Assembly (NCBI RefSeq): GCF_008079445.1
Contig: NZ_VRYH01000005.1
Coordinates: 62,001-126,000, forward strand
DNA length: 64,000 nucleotides
Source: Aidingimonas lacisalsi
Lineage (GTDB): Bacteria > Pseudomonadota > Gammaproteobacteria > Pseudomonadales > Halomonadaceae
Direction of reading: 5' to 3'
Of this stretch, positions 10,906-20,111 are shown piece after piece. The stretch's first letter is position 1. Each line of letters opens with the position of its first letter. Below the pieces are notes generated by a model. That model did no database searches. It worked only from the letters and a program-made list of their open reading frames with translations, and had not been told where the DNA came from. Made by a program: the position numbers and the translations under genes.

Positions 10906-11709
10906 CTACGTCGACTTCTTCATGGCGTCCAGCATCCGGTTCACCGCCTCGAGATGTTCCGGTTCGTTGTGGCACATGCCCTGGAAGGTCGCGCATAGAT
11001 CGAGAAACTCCTTGAGCTCCATGCGCTGTCCCATCGTCATCAGACGTTTGGTCAATCGTGTCGCCTTGGGCGGTTGCTCAGCGATCCGTCCGGCCAGTTC
11101 ATCGATACGTTCCGTCAACGCGTCAGGTGCAACGACCTCCAGCACGATTCCCAGTTCCCGGGCTTCTTCGGCATCGATCACCCGGCCACTCAGGGTCAGT
11201 TCGAAGGCACGCTGGTAACCGATCAAACGTTGCAGATACCAGGCGCCGCCATCTCCCGGGATGATGCCCAGATTGAGAAACGTCTCACCGAACTTGGCAC
11301 GGCTCGACGCGATGCGGATATCGGCCATGTTGGCGAGATCGAAACCGGCACCGATCGCCGGGCCATTGGCCGCCGCGATCACCGGTACCTCCAGAGCCTG
11401 CATGGCCAGGGGGATTCGCTGGATGCCACGACGATAACGCTCGGCCACCTCGGCAGGGTTGCCGGCAAAATCGCCCCGCCGTTCCGCCATGTCCTTGACG
11501 TTGCCGCCGGCCGAAAAGCTCGAACCGGCGCCGGTGATGACCAGCACCGATACCTCTTCACTGTCGTTGGCCCAGGCAGCCGTTGCCACGATGTCATCGA
11601 TCAGATGCGTGCCGGTCAGCGCATTGCGCACGTCATGGCGATCCAGCGTCAAGGTGGCGACGCGTGAGTCGAGCGACAATCGGGCATCCTGTAACGTGGG
11701 TTGCCTCAT
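10906..11709 (-). CDS. enoyl-CoA hydratase/isomerase (crotonase) family protein
   Basis: This 267-aa crotonase-fold enzyme is the last gene of a three-gene operon. The oxyanion-hole stretches are SFSAGGNVKDM and NGPAIGAGFDLANMADIRIAS. FGETFLNLGIIPGDGG carries the acidic active-site position. The length is normal for the family (about 260 aa). Its ATG overlaps the TGA of the acyl-CoA synthetase (ATGA), indicating translational coupling. Substrate cannot be read from the sequence; hydration or isomerisation of the acyl-CoA made by the neighbouring synthetase is the obvious inference. Confidence 0.88.
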   Translation of the reverse strand: MRQPTLQDARLSLDSRVATLTLDRHDVRNALTGTHLIDDIVATAAWANDSEEVSVLVITGAGSSFSAGGNVKDMAERRGDFAGNPAEVAERYRRGIQRIPLAMQALEVPVIAAANGPAIGAGFDLANMADIRIASSRAKFGETFLNLGIIPGDGGAWYLQRLIGYQRAFELTLSGRVIDAEEARELGIVLEVVAPDALTERIDELAGRIAEQPPKATRLTKRLMTMGQRMELKEFLDLCATFQGMCHNEPEHLEAVNRMLDAMKKST

Positions 11710-13901
11710 GCGGTTTCTCCCTCCGACTGAACAGACACCGTCCTGTCGACGATGATGCGTGCATCCACCACGGCATACCCCGACGGATAGGCCATGACCG
11801 GATTGAGGTCCAGCGACTCGATCTCGGGATACGCCGTAACCACCGACGATACCTTCATCAATAGATCGACAAGCGCCTCCTGATCGATCGCCGCCGCGCC
11901 ACGCACTCCCTCGAACACCTTCTTGGCCTTGATCTGCGATACCATTGAACGGGCATCCTGCCGCGACAACGGAATGGCCCGGAATGCCACGTCTTCCAGC
12001 ACCTCGACGAATATGCCGCCCAACCCGAACATCAACACGGGACCGAAGATCGGGTCGCGAATCATCCCAACGATCACCTCGGTGCCCTTGCGCGCCATCG
12101 GAGTGATCAGTACGCCTTCGATATCGGCCTCCGGGACCTGGGCCCGACAGGATGCGAGCATCCGGGTATACGCCTCGCGCAATGCCGGCTCGCCATTGAG
12201 GTCAAGCTGGACGCCGCCAGCATCGGATTTATGCAGGATGTCCTTCGAGACCACTTTCATCGCCAGCGCACGATCGCCGAACTCCCTGGCGATCGTGCCG
12301 AGTTCATCGATATGACGCGCCACTGTCTCGTTCGGGACCTGTATGCCGTGCGCGCCCAGAAGCGCCTTGGCCTCCGGCTCGAGCAAATCGCGTTTTTCCT
12401 GGTGTGCTCGTGCAAGAACCGTCTGTTGCTCAGGATGTGGTATCACCGTCGTCGCCCACTCGGATGATGTCGTGGTTTGCAGGTATTCCCCCCGCTCTCC
12501 CAGAGCGGCCAGCACCCGAACCGCATGCTCGATGGAGTGATAGACCGGCAGCCCGGCTTCGTGCAAACGTCGCAACGCCGGCGGTTTAACCGGCGCATAG
12601 AGGCTGTAGATCACCAGTGGCTTGTCGGTCCGGCGGTCGAGTTCGATCATGGTCTCGGCGCCTCGCATCTCGTCCCCCAGCAGTTCTTCGGCGAACCGCA
12701 AGTGATAGCCGCCGAACATGCCGACCAGGAACACGCTGTCGACAGCATCGTCATCGGCCAGAATCGCCATACAGTCCGCCAGGACCGAGGGGGTGGCATC
12801 ACTCGAGCCGGCGACATCCACCGGGTTGGCCAATGACGCCTGGGGCAGCAACACCTCGGCCAGGCGCTGGCGCGTCACATCACTCAAGGTTGCCAATTGT
12901 AGACCCGCTTCGGCGAGACGATCGGAAGCAATGGTCGCCTGCCCGCCACCATCGGCGAGAATGGCCACGCGCTTGCCCCTCGCCTGCTGCAGCAATCCCA
13001 GACCTTCCGCCACGGGCAGGATCTCATCGGAATATTGCACTACGCTCACACCGGACTGGCGAAGCAGATCGACCGTCATGGCGTAACTTCCCGCCAGGGC
13101 CCCCGTGTGTGAACTGGCCGCTTGCCGACCGAGTTCGGTACTGCCCGACTTGTACACCACGACCGGTTTGACGGCCGACACCTGCCTGGCAACATCCAAG
13201 AAGCGTCGACCATCACGGAATCCTTCGACATACAGGGTCGCCACCCGGGTCTTGTCGTCTTCTCCCAGATAACGCAGATAATCGTCGAAGCCGATGTCGG
13301 TCTGATTGCCGGGCCCCACATAGGTACTGAAGCCAACCTGGCCGTTTTGCTGGGCCTCCAGTGCCAGTGACAACAGCATGTTGCCGGATTGCGAAACGAT
13401 ACCGATATCGCCTGGACGGACATTCTCCAGTGCCAGCAGATTGACCCGATGATGGAGATTGAAGATTCCGGAGGTATTGGGACCGATGACTCTCACACCG
13501 GCGTCACGTGCAACAGCCAGTACCTCACGCTCCAGTTCGGCGCCTGCCGGCCCGGTTTCCGCAAAACCGCTGGCCAGGATCACTGCACCCTTGGCGCCGG
13601 CCTTGCCACAACCCCGCAGCAGCACGGGAACGGTGTGCGCCGGCGTGCAGATCAACGCCAGATCGATCTGTCCAGGAAGACTGGCCAGGTCCGGGTAGGC
13701 ACGCACACCCAGCACATGCTCCAGCTTGGGATTGATCGGATAGATGGCGCCGGCAAAGCCGTCTGTGACCAATCCGAGCATGGCCTTGTAGCCACGCTTG
13801 GTCGGATCCTGCGAGGCGCCAACCACGGCTATGGCATTCGGCGCCAGGAAATCGTGCAACGGACTACGATCGGTCACTGGCGGGTGTTCCATCGGATTCA
13901 T
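11706..13901 (-). CDS. NDP-forming acyl-CoA synthetase (acetate-CoA ligase family)
   Basis: This 731-aa single-chain enzyme of the ADP-forming acyl-CoA synthetase superfamily joins a carboxylic acid to CoA through a phosphohistidine intermediate. Domain order is an N-terminal CoA-binding Rossmann domain (about residues 10-140), a succinyl-CoA-ligase-like domain with the catalytic His in SSHTGALAGSYAM, and a C-terminal ATP-grasp domain (about 500-720; MKVVSKDILHKSDAGGV). It lacks the GNAT domain of Pat-type lysine acetyltransferases. It sits between two crotonases, with a 3-bp gap upstream and a 4-bp overlap downstream. The acid substrate is unknown. Confidence 0.9.
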   Translation of the reverse strand: MNPMEHPPVTDRSPLHDFLAPNAIAVVGASQDPTKRGYKAMLGLVTDGFAGAIYPINPKLEHVLGVRAYPDLASLPGQIDLALICTPAHTVPVLLRGCGKAGAKGAVILASGFAETGPAGAELEREVLAVARDAGVRVIGPNTSGIFNLHHRVNLLALENVRPGDIGIVSQSGNMLLSLALEAQQNGQVGFSTYVGPGNQTDIGFDDYLRYLGEDDKTRVATLYVEGFRDGRRFLDVARQVSAVKPVVVYKSGSTELGRQAASSHTGALAGSYAMTVDLLRQSGVSVVQYSDEILPVAEGLGLLQQARGKRVAILADGGGQATIASDRLAEAGLQLATLSDVTRQRLAEVLLPQASLANPVDVAGSSDATPSVLADCMAILADDDAVDSVFLVGMFGGYHLRFAEELLGDEMRGAETMIELDRRTDKPLVIYSLYAPVKPPALRRLHEAGLPVYHSIEHAVRVLAALGERGEYLQTTTSSEWATTVIPHPEQQTVLARAHQEKRDLLEPEAKALLGAHGIQVPNETVARHIDELGTIAREFGDRALAMKVVSKDILHKSDAGGVQLDLNGEPALREAYTRMLASCRAQVPEADIEGVLITPMARKGTEVIVGMIRDPIFGPVLMFGLGGIFVEVLEDVAFRAIPLSRQDARSMVSQIKAKKVFEGVRGAAAIDQEALVDLLMKVSSVVTAYPEIESLDLNPVMAYPSGYAVVDARIIVDRTVSVQSEGETA

Positions 13902-13904
13902 GAC

Positions 13905-14699
13905 TCAACACCCCCGAAATGATGGTGAGCGCTTTTCGGCAAAGGCATCCACGCCTTCCTGCCAATCGGCCGTGGTGGAACAGGTAAAGACCGCATCCAG
14001 TTCCTGCTGCAGCTGTGAAGACAGCTCGGAATGACTGCCCTGATTGACCAGACGCTTGAGCATGGCCACCGACACCGGTGCCTGACAAGAGAGCGTGTCC
14101 GCCAATCGGTGGTGCGCATCCGACAGGGCATCGCTTGGCACGCTGGTTATTGCCAGGCCGATACGTTGCGCCTCTTCACCGTTGATTCGGCGCCCCGTAA
14201 ACAGCAACTCACGCGCTTTGGTCAGCCCCACGAGTTGCGGTAACAGTTTGGAGACGCCACCCCCGACACAGGTGCCTATGCCGGTTTCGGGGAAACCGAT
14301 CTGCGCCTCCTCGGCCATGACGATGAAATCGCAAGCGACGGCCATTTCCGCACCGGCTCCCAGGGCATAGCCGTTGACGGCAGCAATGACAGGAAGCGTC
14401 AAGCGCTGAATGCGTTCACAGACGTCATTGCCGAGTTGCAGGTATTGCCGCCGCTCATACAGCGAGCGTTGCGCCGCGCCATGGGCTTTCATGTCAGCCC
14501 CGACACAGAAGGCACGGCCTTCGCCGGTCAGAGTCACGACCCGTATCTCGGGATCCGATTCTGCCTGGTCGAGGGCCTCCAGCAGCTCTCGATACAGTGT
14601 CTCGATCACGGCGTTCAGGCGCTGCGGACGGTTGAAACGGATCTCGGCGACCGGTCCATGCCGCTCGACGATCAGCGTTTCATAGGCCAGGTGGGGCAT
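13905..14699 (-). CDS. enoyl-CoA hydratase (crotonase) family protein, operon leader
   Basis: This 264-aa crotonase is the first gene of the operon. Motifs are AFCVGADMKAHG, NGYALGAGAEMAVACDF and IGFPETGIGTCVGGGVSKLLP. The Glu in PETGIG and the first-motif Asp are the usual active-site acids. ATG 14699 has AAGGAG 5 nt upstream and is preferred over the in-frame start 12 codons earlier. Having two different crotonases around one CoA ligase suggests successive reactions on an unsaturated or hydroxylated acid. The divergent RpiR-type gene is the likely regulator. Confidence 0.9.
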   Translation of the reverse strand: MPHLAYETLIVERHGPVAEIRFNRPQRLNAVIETLYRELLEALDQAESDPEIRVVTLTGEGRAFCVGADMKAHGAAQRSLYERRQYLQLGNDVCERIQRLTLPVIAAVNGYALGAGAEMAVACDFIVMAEEAQIGFPETGIGTCVGGGVSKLLPQLVGLTKARELLFTGRRINGEEAQRIGLAITSVPSDALSDAHHRLADTLSCQAPVSVAMLKRLVNQGSHSELSSQLQQELDAVFTCSTTADWQEGVDAFAEKRSPSFRGC

Positions 14700-14768
14700 T
14701 GGGTCTCCTTGGCGAGCGAGGCCGGAAAACGTCACGAAAGCAACAAAAGGATCAATAAAAATTCAATA

Positions 14769-14786
14769 TTGATACGAATGTGTCAA
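14769..14786. promoter_or_regulatory. palindrome between the crotonase operon and the RpiR gene
   Basis: TTGATACGAATGTGTCAA pairs TTGAtAC with GTgTCAA (one T:G mismatch) around four bases. It lies in the A/T-rich divergent promoter region, 70 bp from the crotonase start and 162 bp from the regulator start. It is a candidate operator for the neighbouring RpiR-type protein; no database match was made. Confidence 0.45.
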
Positions 14787-14947
14787 TCGTGATGCTACGA
14801 GGGACATACCTCGCTGTCAACACGAACGTTCCGGTGTTTATATAAAAACGATTCAATTGTTTCGCTAATGGCGGTTCACTTCAGATACAATGCGTTTTTT
14901 GCGCGCCATGGGCAGAATGCCCGGTCTCGACACTCAGGAAGGTCAAT

Positions 14948-15841
14948 ATGCAGTCAGACAGTGGCAACACGACGAGCGACCTGGATGCCATCAATCAAGC
15001 ACTGGCCGCCTGCTATCCCGAGCTGAGTCAGCAACTCAAACTGGCAACCCGCTATGTACTGGATCACCCGGTAGACATCGCTTTCCAGTCGATTCGCAAG
15101 TCGGCCACGGCCGCCGGAGTGACACCATCGACGTTGATGCGTCTGGCCAAACGACTGGAATTCGACAGCTACGAGCAGTTTCGGGCGGTCTTCCAGGCGG
15201 CAATGCAGGCAGGCCCCATCGAGCTCTCCGGCCGAGCCTCGAGCCTGAAAGCACAGGCCAACACCGATAACCAGGTATTTCTGGATGTCGGCGATTCGGC
15301 TTTCGATAACATCGGCCGCCTGTTCACCCCCGACGTTCAGGCCAAAGTCCGTAACACGGCGGAACGGCTGCTGGCTGCAGGGAGAGTGGCCGTCGTCGGA
15401 TTTCGCGATACCTTCGCCTGCGCCTACCACTTCGCCTACGTGGGTCGTATCGCGATGCCGAACATCCAGTTGATTCGCGGACAGGAAGGCGGGTTATTGA
15501 CTGAGCTCGCGCCCTTCGGCGAGGGAGATCTCTTGGTGGCCTTCGGCTTCGACCCGTATTGCGCAGAGACGGTACGTGCCCTGGAGATCGCACGCGCAAA
15601 CGGTGTCGAGACGATCATCATCACGGACACCTTGCGGTCGCCATTGGTGCCGGGAGCCAGGATCACCTTCAATATCGCCACCTCGACACCGCACTTTTTC
15701 CCCTCGATTCTTGCCGCCATCACGCTGATCGAGGCCATACTCGCCGAGTGCGTAGCCTACGGACCGGACCAACTGGTCGATAATGTCACTCGGTTCGAAT
15801 CGCGAATGCGCGAGCTCGGGGCGTATGTAGACATCGAGTAG
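14948..15841 (+). CDS. RpiR-family (HTH-SIS) transcriptional regulator
   Basis: This 297-aa regulator has an N-terminal RpiR helix-turn-helix (residues about 15-90; SIRKSATAAGVTPSTLMRLAKRL). A C-terminal SIS domain (about 130-270; VAVVGFRDTFACAYHFAYVG and FGFDPYCAETVRALEIARANG) usually binds phosphorylated sugars or related effectors. The Shine-Dalgarno sequence is AGGAAGG before ATG 14948. It is divergent from the crotonase/acyl-CoA synthetase operon and is its most likely regulator. An RpiR-type sensor over CoA-thioester genes is a less common pairing and hints at a sugar-acid-like or sulfonate-like effector, though this is only inference. Confidence 0.9.
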   Translation: MQSDSGNTTSDLDAINQALAACYPELSQQLKLATRYVLDHPVDIAFQSIRKSATAAGVTPSTLMRLAKRLEFDSYEQFRAVFQAAMQAGPIELSGRASSLKAQANTDNQVFLDVGDSAFDNIGRLFTPDVQAKVRNTAERLLAAGRVAVVGFRDTFACAYHFAYVGRIAMPNIQLIRGQEGGLLTELAPFGEGDLLVAFGFDPYCAETVRALEIARANGVETIIITDTLRSPLVPGARITFNIATSTPHFFPSILAAITLIEAILAECVAYGPDQLVDNVTRFESRMRELGAYVDIE

Positions 15842-15884
15842 CGAGTCGCCCGTGTCACTCGCTACCCATGACTCGTGACTCACA

Positions 15885-16862
15885 TCACGGGATCAGAATC
15901 GTGGAGCCGGTGGTCTTGCGAGCGGCCAGCGCGTCCTGGGCCTTGCCGGCATCCGAGAGTGCGAAGCGCTGAGCGATATCGATCTTGACCTTGCCACTTT
16001 CGAGCATGTCGAACAGGTCATTGGCCATCATCTCCAACCGCTCGCGGGTATCGGCATAGCCATTGAGGCTGGGACGAGTCACAAACAGCGCGCCCTTCTG
16101 GTTGAGGATACCGATATTGACCCCTTCGACCGGCCCGGAGGCATTGCCGAAACTAACCATCAAACCGCGTTTCTTGAGGCAGTCGAGCGACGTTTCCCAG
16201 GTATCCTTACCGACCGAATCATAAACGACGTCACACATCTCGCCCTGGGTAAGCTCACGGACACGCTCGGCCACATTTTCCCGCGTATAATCGATGGTTG
16301 CCCAGGCACCATTGGACTTGGCCAGTTCCGCCTTGTCCTGCGAGCTCACGGTACCAATCAGCTTGACACCCAGCTCACGCGCCCATTGGCATGCGATCGA
16401 TCCTACGCCCCCTGCAGCGGCATGAAACAGGATCGTCTCGCCACCTTCCAGCGGGTAGGTCTGACGCAACAGGTATTGCACGGTCAGGCCCTTGAGCATG
16501 CTGCCGGCAGCCGTTTCCACATCGACATCATCGGGCAACGCCACGACCTTGTCGGCCGGCAGAGTGTGAAAGTCCGCATACGCCCCGAGCGGCCCCTGCG
16601 CATAGGCGACTCGATCACCAATCTTGAGATGAGCCACTCCATCGCCGACGGCATCGACGACTCCCGCACCTTCAGTGCCCAAGCCTGAAGGTAGCGACGG
16701 CGCCGGATACAAGCCGGTCCGAAAATAGATATCGATGAAATTCAGCCCTATCGCCTCATTCTTGATGCGAACTTCACCCGCGTCAGGGGCCTTCGGCTCG
16801 ACATCGACATAGTCGAGCACCTCGGACCCTCCGGTGCGAGCAAACTGAATGCGTTTTGCCAT
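15885..16862 (-). CDS. qor: NADPH:quinone oxidoreductase (Qor/zeta-crystallin type)
   Basis: This 325-aa zinc-free medium-chain dehydrogenase transfers electrons from NADPH to quinones. The N-terminal GroES-like domain contains IGLNFIDIYFRTGLYP and LGTEGAGVVDAVGDGV. The nucleotide-binding domain contains FHAAAGGVGSIACQWA, the AxxGGVG motif typical of Qor. ATG 16862 is chosen because AGGA is about 9 nt upstream, whereas the ATG at 16871 abuts that Shine-Dalgarno sequence. The length equals E. coli QorA (327 aa). It is convergent with the RpiR gene. Confidence 0.92.
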   Translation of the reverse strand: MAKRIQFARTGGSEVLDYVDVEPKAPDAGEVRIKNEAIGLNFIDIYFRTGLYPAPSLPSGLGTEGAGVVDAVGDGVAHLKIGDRVAYAQGPLGAYADFHTLPADKVVALPDDVDVETAAGSMLKGLTVQYLLRQTYPLEGGETILFHAAAGGVGSIACQWARELGVKLIGTVSSQDKAELAKSNGAWATIDYTRENVAERVRELTQGEMCDVVYDSVGKDTWETSLDCLKKRGLMVSFGNASGPVEGVNIGILNQKGALFVTRPSLNGYADTRERLEMMANDLFDMLESGKVKIDIAQRFALSDAGKAQDALAARKTTGSTILIP

Positions 16863-16949
16863 GGCGAACATTCCTCATGTGGCTTCCAGATAGGTCTCTC
16901 ATGCAAGCGCTACCAGGCCGGAAGGTCAAGTCGATTTTCCAGACAGGCC

Positions 16950-17414
16950 TTAACGTACCTCGGTAGCCACGGGGGCCCCCTTTAAATCATGCTGGAAGAC
17001 ATGCTGCGTTTTGGTTTGCTCAAATCCGAGCCGGCGATAGAACCGATGTGCACCGGTGCGACTGACACGTGAATGGACACGCAAACGGTAGATGCCACGC
17101 GCTTTCGCCCAGGCTGCAACGGCGTCAACCAGGCATTTTCCCAGTCCGATGCCACGTGCCCGGTCATCGATGACGAGCCCCGCGATCTCGACAAACGGTC
17201 CCCCCGTCAACTGGGCACTTTCGAACGCATGAATCCAGCCCAGTGGACAATCGGCATCATCGCTGACGACCCTCACCACATGCCCCGACCGGCCATCAAG
17301 AAAAGCCAGCCGCTCGCGCATTTCGGACACCTGGCAGGGATAGCCCAATGCCTCCGCTAACGCGACCAGTACCGGCACATCGTCATCGGCCGGCGGCCGT
17401 ATCGTTCCAGCCAT
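16950..17414 (-). CDS. GNAT-family N-acetyltransferase
   Basis: This 154-aa single-domain acetyl-CoA-dependent acyltransferase has the acetyl-CoA loop RGIGLGKCLVDAVAAWA (residues about 92-108) and the C-terminal HRFYRRLGFE motif. The substrate is unknown. ATG 17414 is preceded by AGGA and fits the domain start better than the in-frame start six codons upstream. It shares the strand with qor (87-bp gap) but has no functional link that I can see. Confidence 0.88.
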   Translation of the reverse strand: MAGTIRPPADDDVPVLVALAEALGYPCQVSEMRERLAFLDGRSGHVVRVVSDDADCPLGWIHAFESAQLTGGPFVEIAGLVIDDRARGIGLGKCLVDAVAAWAKARGIYRLRVHSRVSRTGAHRFYRRLGFEQTKTQHVFQHDLKGAPVATEVR

Positions 17415-17827
17415 GTTTCGTCCTCGTCTCACCGGAGCAGGAATGTCTGGTCTACACTGGCTCCATTGCGTTCATGATCTATTGGCGCCAATGGATGGCC
17501 ACCCGACGCAGTATGGCAATAGCCAATGATGCCATCGTAGCTGGCTGATGGACATGAGCTATAACTGATATGTTTGCATCAGTGCATGAACGAAGGAACA
17601 CGAATTGTGCTCAGTGACCTAGCCTACACTGCTGGCGACAGCCGGCGGACAGCTTCTGGGTAGCAAACTGCGCCGTTTGATTCATCGTGCCGACGCCGGC
17701 AGTTTGATAGGGGCCAGCGTGCTGATCGCCGCCACACGGCGTCAGTGAACGAACCCCCAACACCTCGAGATCGACGTGCCTCAGCGGGATCGATAACCGC
17801 GAATACCACTATCGGAAGGAGTGTTTC
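17415..17827. other. 413-bp non-coding stretch before the kduD-like gene
   Basis: No credible gene is present on either strand; the open frames here are short and lack family resemblance. The only structure I find is the perfect inverted repeat ACTGAT (17564-17569) / ATCAGT (17578-17583) with an 8-bp spacer, a possible operator about 245 bp upstream of the dehydrogenase. A GGAAGGAG ribosome site ends the region. Confidence 0.6.
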
Positions 17828-18580
17828 ATGAATCCGTTTTCGTTATCTGGAAACGTTGCCATGGTCACGGGCTGCAACAAGGGGCTCGGTCAGGCCATGG
17901 CAATCGCATTGGCCAATGCCGGGGCCGATGTCGTCGGTGTCAGCCGCAGCGAAGCGGATGAGACTCGCCAGGCCATCGAGGCGCAGGGGCAGCGTTTTCA
18001 TGGCATACATGCCGAACTGGGAAACGACGCCCCGAGCGATATCGTGGCACAGGCCGTCAATCAGGCGGGGCAACTGGATATCCTCATCAACAATGCCGGG
18101 ACGATTCGGCGTGCACCGGCGTTGGAATTCACGGAAGACGACTGGGATGCCGTCATCGACGTCAACCTCAAGGCCGCCTTCTTCCTGTCTCAGCAAGTGG
18201 CACGCCACCTCGTCGAACGCCAACGTGGTGGCAAGATCGTCAATATCGCCTCGGTACTCTCCTTCCAGGGAGGGATTCGTGTGCCTTCCTACACGTCCAG
18301 CAAGAGCGGCATTCTTGGCCTGACGCGGCTGCTGGCCAATGAGTGGGCGCCGTACGGTATCAACGTCAACGCCATCGCCCCGGGCTATATGGCGACTGAT
18401 AATACCCAGGCCCTACGTGACGATCCCGACCGCAGCGCTGACATCCTCGGGCGCATTCCGGCCGGACGCTGGGGAACCCCGGATGATCTCGCTGGCGCCG
18501 TCATCTTTCTGTGCTCGAATGCCGCCAATTATGTACATGGCCATGCGTTGGCTGTGGATGGCGGATGGCTGGCGCGTTGA
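17828..18580 (+). CDS. kduD: short-chain dehydrogenase, KduD type (2-dehydro-3-deoxy-gluconate 5-dehydrogenase-like)
   Basis: This 250-aa classical SDR has the cofactor motif TGCNKGLGQAMA (TGxxxGxG, residues about 14-25) and the NNAG motif. Catalytic Ser is in NIASVLSFQGG and the YxxxK pair in SYTSSKSG. The C-terminal NYVHGHALAVDGGWLAR closely resembles KduD, which reduces 5-keto-4-deoxyuronate-derived ketoacids. No other pectin or uronate genes are adjacent, so the physiological substrate is uncertain. The Shine-Dalgarno sequence is GGAAGGAG 7 nt before the ATG. Confidence 0.8.
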   Translation: MNPFSLSGNVAMVTGCNKGLGQAMAIALANAGADVVGVSRSEADETRQAIEAQGQRFHGIHAELGNDAPSDIVAQAVNQAGQLDILINNAGTIRRAPALEFTEDDWDAVIDVNLKAAFFLSQQVARHLVERQRGGKIVNIASVLSFQGGIRVPSYTSSKSGILGLTRLLANEWAPYGINVNAIAPGYMATDNTQALRDDPDRSADILGRIPAGRWGTPDDLAGAVIFLCSNAANYVHGHALAVDGGWLAR

Positions 18581-18656
18581 ACCCCGCGAACGATGCACCG
18601 GCATCGGCGCGCGAACCGGATGGCGTAACAGGCTCCCCGGGCCAGGGTTCATCTAG

Positions 18657-18674
18657 CTGTCATGTTGTTGCCCT
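18657..18674 (+). promoter_or_regulatory. possible Pho box before ugpB
   Basis: CTGTCAT (18657-18663), a 4-bp spacer, and a degenerate second repeat TTGCCCT (18668-18674, 4 of 7 matches). The first half is a perfect PhoB half-site and lies 117 bp before ugpB, a known Pho-regulated operon in other bacteria. The second half is poor, so this is tentative. Confidence 0.4.
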
Positions 18675-18779
18675 AATTTAGATAAGCCATTGCTCAGGCA
18701 ATGCGACAACACCCCCGGCAACTTCGTGACCAGTTGTCCCGGCGTCGGGACGCTGGCAACGAGCAACAAGGAGTACGCC

Positions 18780-20096
18780 ATGATTCGCTTCCCCACCTCG
18801 GCATTGGCCTTGGGCGTCGCCTGTGCCTCACTCTCGCTCTCATCGCATGCTGCCACCGAAATCGAATGGTGGCACGCCATGGGCGGGGAACTGGGCAACA
18901 AGGTCGATGAGATCGCAGAGGCGTTCAATGCCAGCCAGTCAGACTATGAGATCCAGCCTTCTTTCCGTGGTGACTATAGCGAAACCATGACCAGTGCGAT
19001 TGCCGCTTTCCGCGCCGGTGAAGCGCCGGCCATCGTACAGATATTCGAGGTCGGCACGGCCACGATGATGGCGGCGGAAGGCGCCACCTACCCGGTCCAT
19101 GAATTGATGGCCGATCACGGCGCAGACTTTGATCCGGATGCCTATCTACCGGCAGTCACGGGATATTACACCAGCAACGATGGCGATATGTTGTCCTTGC
19201 CTTTCAATTCATCCACCCCTGTCGTCTATGCCAATCGCGACATTCTGGACGCAGCGGGAGTCGAAGACGTTCCCGACACCTGGGAAGCGTTGGGTGAAGC
19301 ATTGAGTCAGGTCGTCGATTCCGGTGCGGCAGAATGCGGCATGACAACCACTTGGCCTTCATGGATTCAGCTCGAGAACTTTTCAGCACGACACGACATT
19401 CCCTTCGCCAGCCACCAGAACGGGTTCGGCGGCATGAATGCCCGCTTACAGATCAACGAAACCGCTGCCGTCGACCACATCCAGCGCCTGAATGACTGGC
19501 AGGAAGATGACCGCTTTCGTTACGACGGCCGTTTCGATGAAGCCGCTCCCGCTTTCTATACCGGGCGTTGTGCACTCTTGATGGCCTCGTCCGCAACGCT
19601 TGCCGGCGTTCGCGCCAACGCCGAGGACTTCGAGTTTTCCGTGGAACGCCTACCCTATTCGTCCGAGGTGATCGACGAACCACAAAACTCCATCATCGGC
19701 GGTGCCTCGCTATGGGTCACACAAGGCAAGAGTGACGAGGTCTACGAAGGCGTCGCCGAATTCTTCAGCTACCTGTCATCACCGGAAGTGCAGGCAGACT
19801 GGCATCAGTTCAGCGGTTATCTACCGATCACCGAAGCCGCCTATGAATTGAGCCAGGAACAGAACTTCTATGAAGACAATCCCGGCACCGACGTCAGCAT
19901 CAAGCAGATGACCAGCGTCGAACCGACCGAGAACTCCAAGGGCATTCGTCTGGGCAACATGATACAGATCCGCGACGTGGTCGAAGAAGAACTCGAAACC
20001 ATCTTCAACGGCAATGTGGATGTCCAGGAAGGCATGGATAACGCCGTCGAGCGTAGCAACGACCTGCTTGAACGCTTTCAGCGCTCCAATTCCTGA
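18780..20096 (+). CDS. ugpB: sn-glycerol-3-phosphate ABC transporter, binding protein UgpB
   Basis: This 438-aa periplasmic binding protein equals the length of E. coli UgpB. The signal peptide covers residues about 1-23 (ALGVACASLSLSSHA|A). Family motifs near the mature N-terminus are EIEWWHAMGGELG and FRAGEAPAIVQIFEVGTATMMAAE. It captures glycerol-3-phosphate and glycerophosphodiesters. ATG 18780 has AAGGAG 8 nt upstream and begins a normal signal peptide; the in-frame extension upstream does not. It is the first gene of ugpBAECQ, and a hairpin separates it from ugpA. Confidence 0.95.
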   Translation: MIRFPTSALALGVACASLSLSSHAATEIEWWHAMGGELGNKVDEIAEAFNASQSDYEIQPSFRGDYSETMTSAIAAFRAGEAPAIVQIFEVGTATMMAAEGATYPVHELMADHGADFDPDAYLPAVTGYYTSNDGDMLSLPFNSSTPVVYANRDILDAAGVEDVPDTWEALGEALSQVVDSGAAECGMTTTWPSWIQLENFSARHDIPFASHQNGFGGMNARLQINETAAVDHIQRLNDWQEDDRFRYDGRFDEAAPAFYTGRCALLMASSATLAGVRANAEDFEFSVERLPYSSEVIDEPQNSIIGGASLWVTQGKSDEVYEGVAEFFSYLSSPEVQADWHQFSGYLPITEAAYELSQEQNFYEDNPGTDVSIKQMTSVEPTENSKGIRLGNMIQIRDVVEEELETIFNGNVDVQEGMDNAVERSNDLLERFQRSNS

Positions 20097-20111
20097 TATC
20101 AGCGGTGCAGG

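Noticed and set aside
11706-13901. Reading the NDP-forming synthetase as a Pat-type protein lysine acetyltransferase
   Set aside because: The C-terminal GNAT domain of Pat is absent; the protein ends after the ATP-grasp domain.
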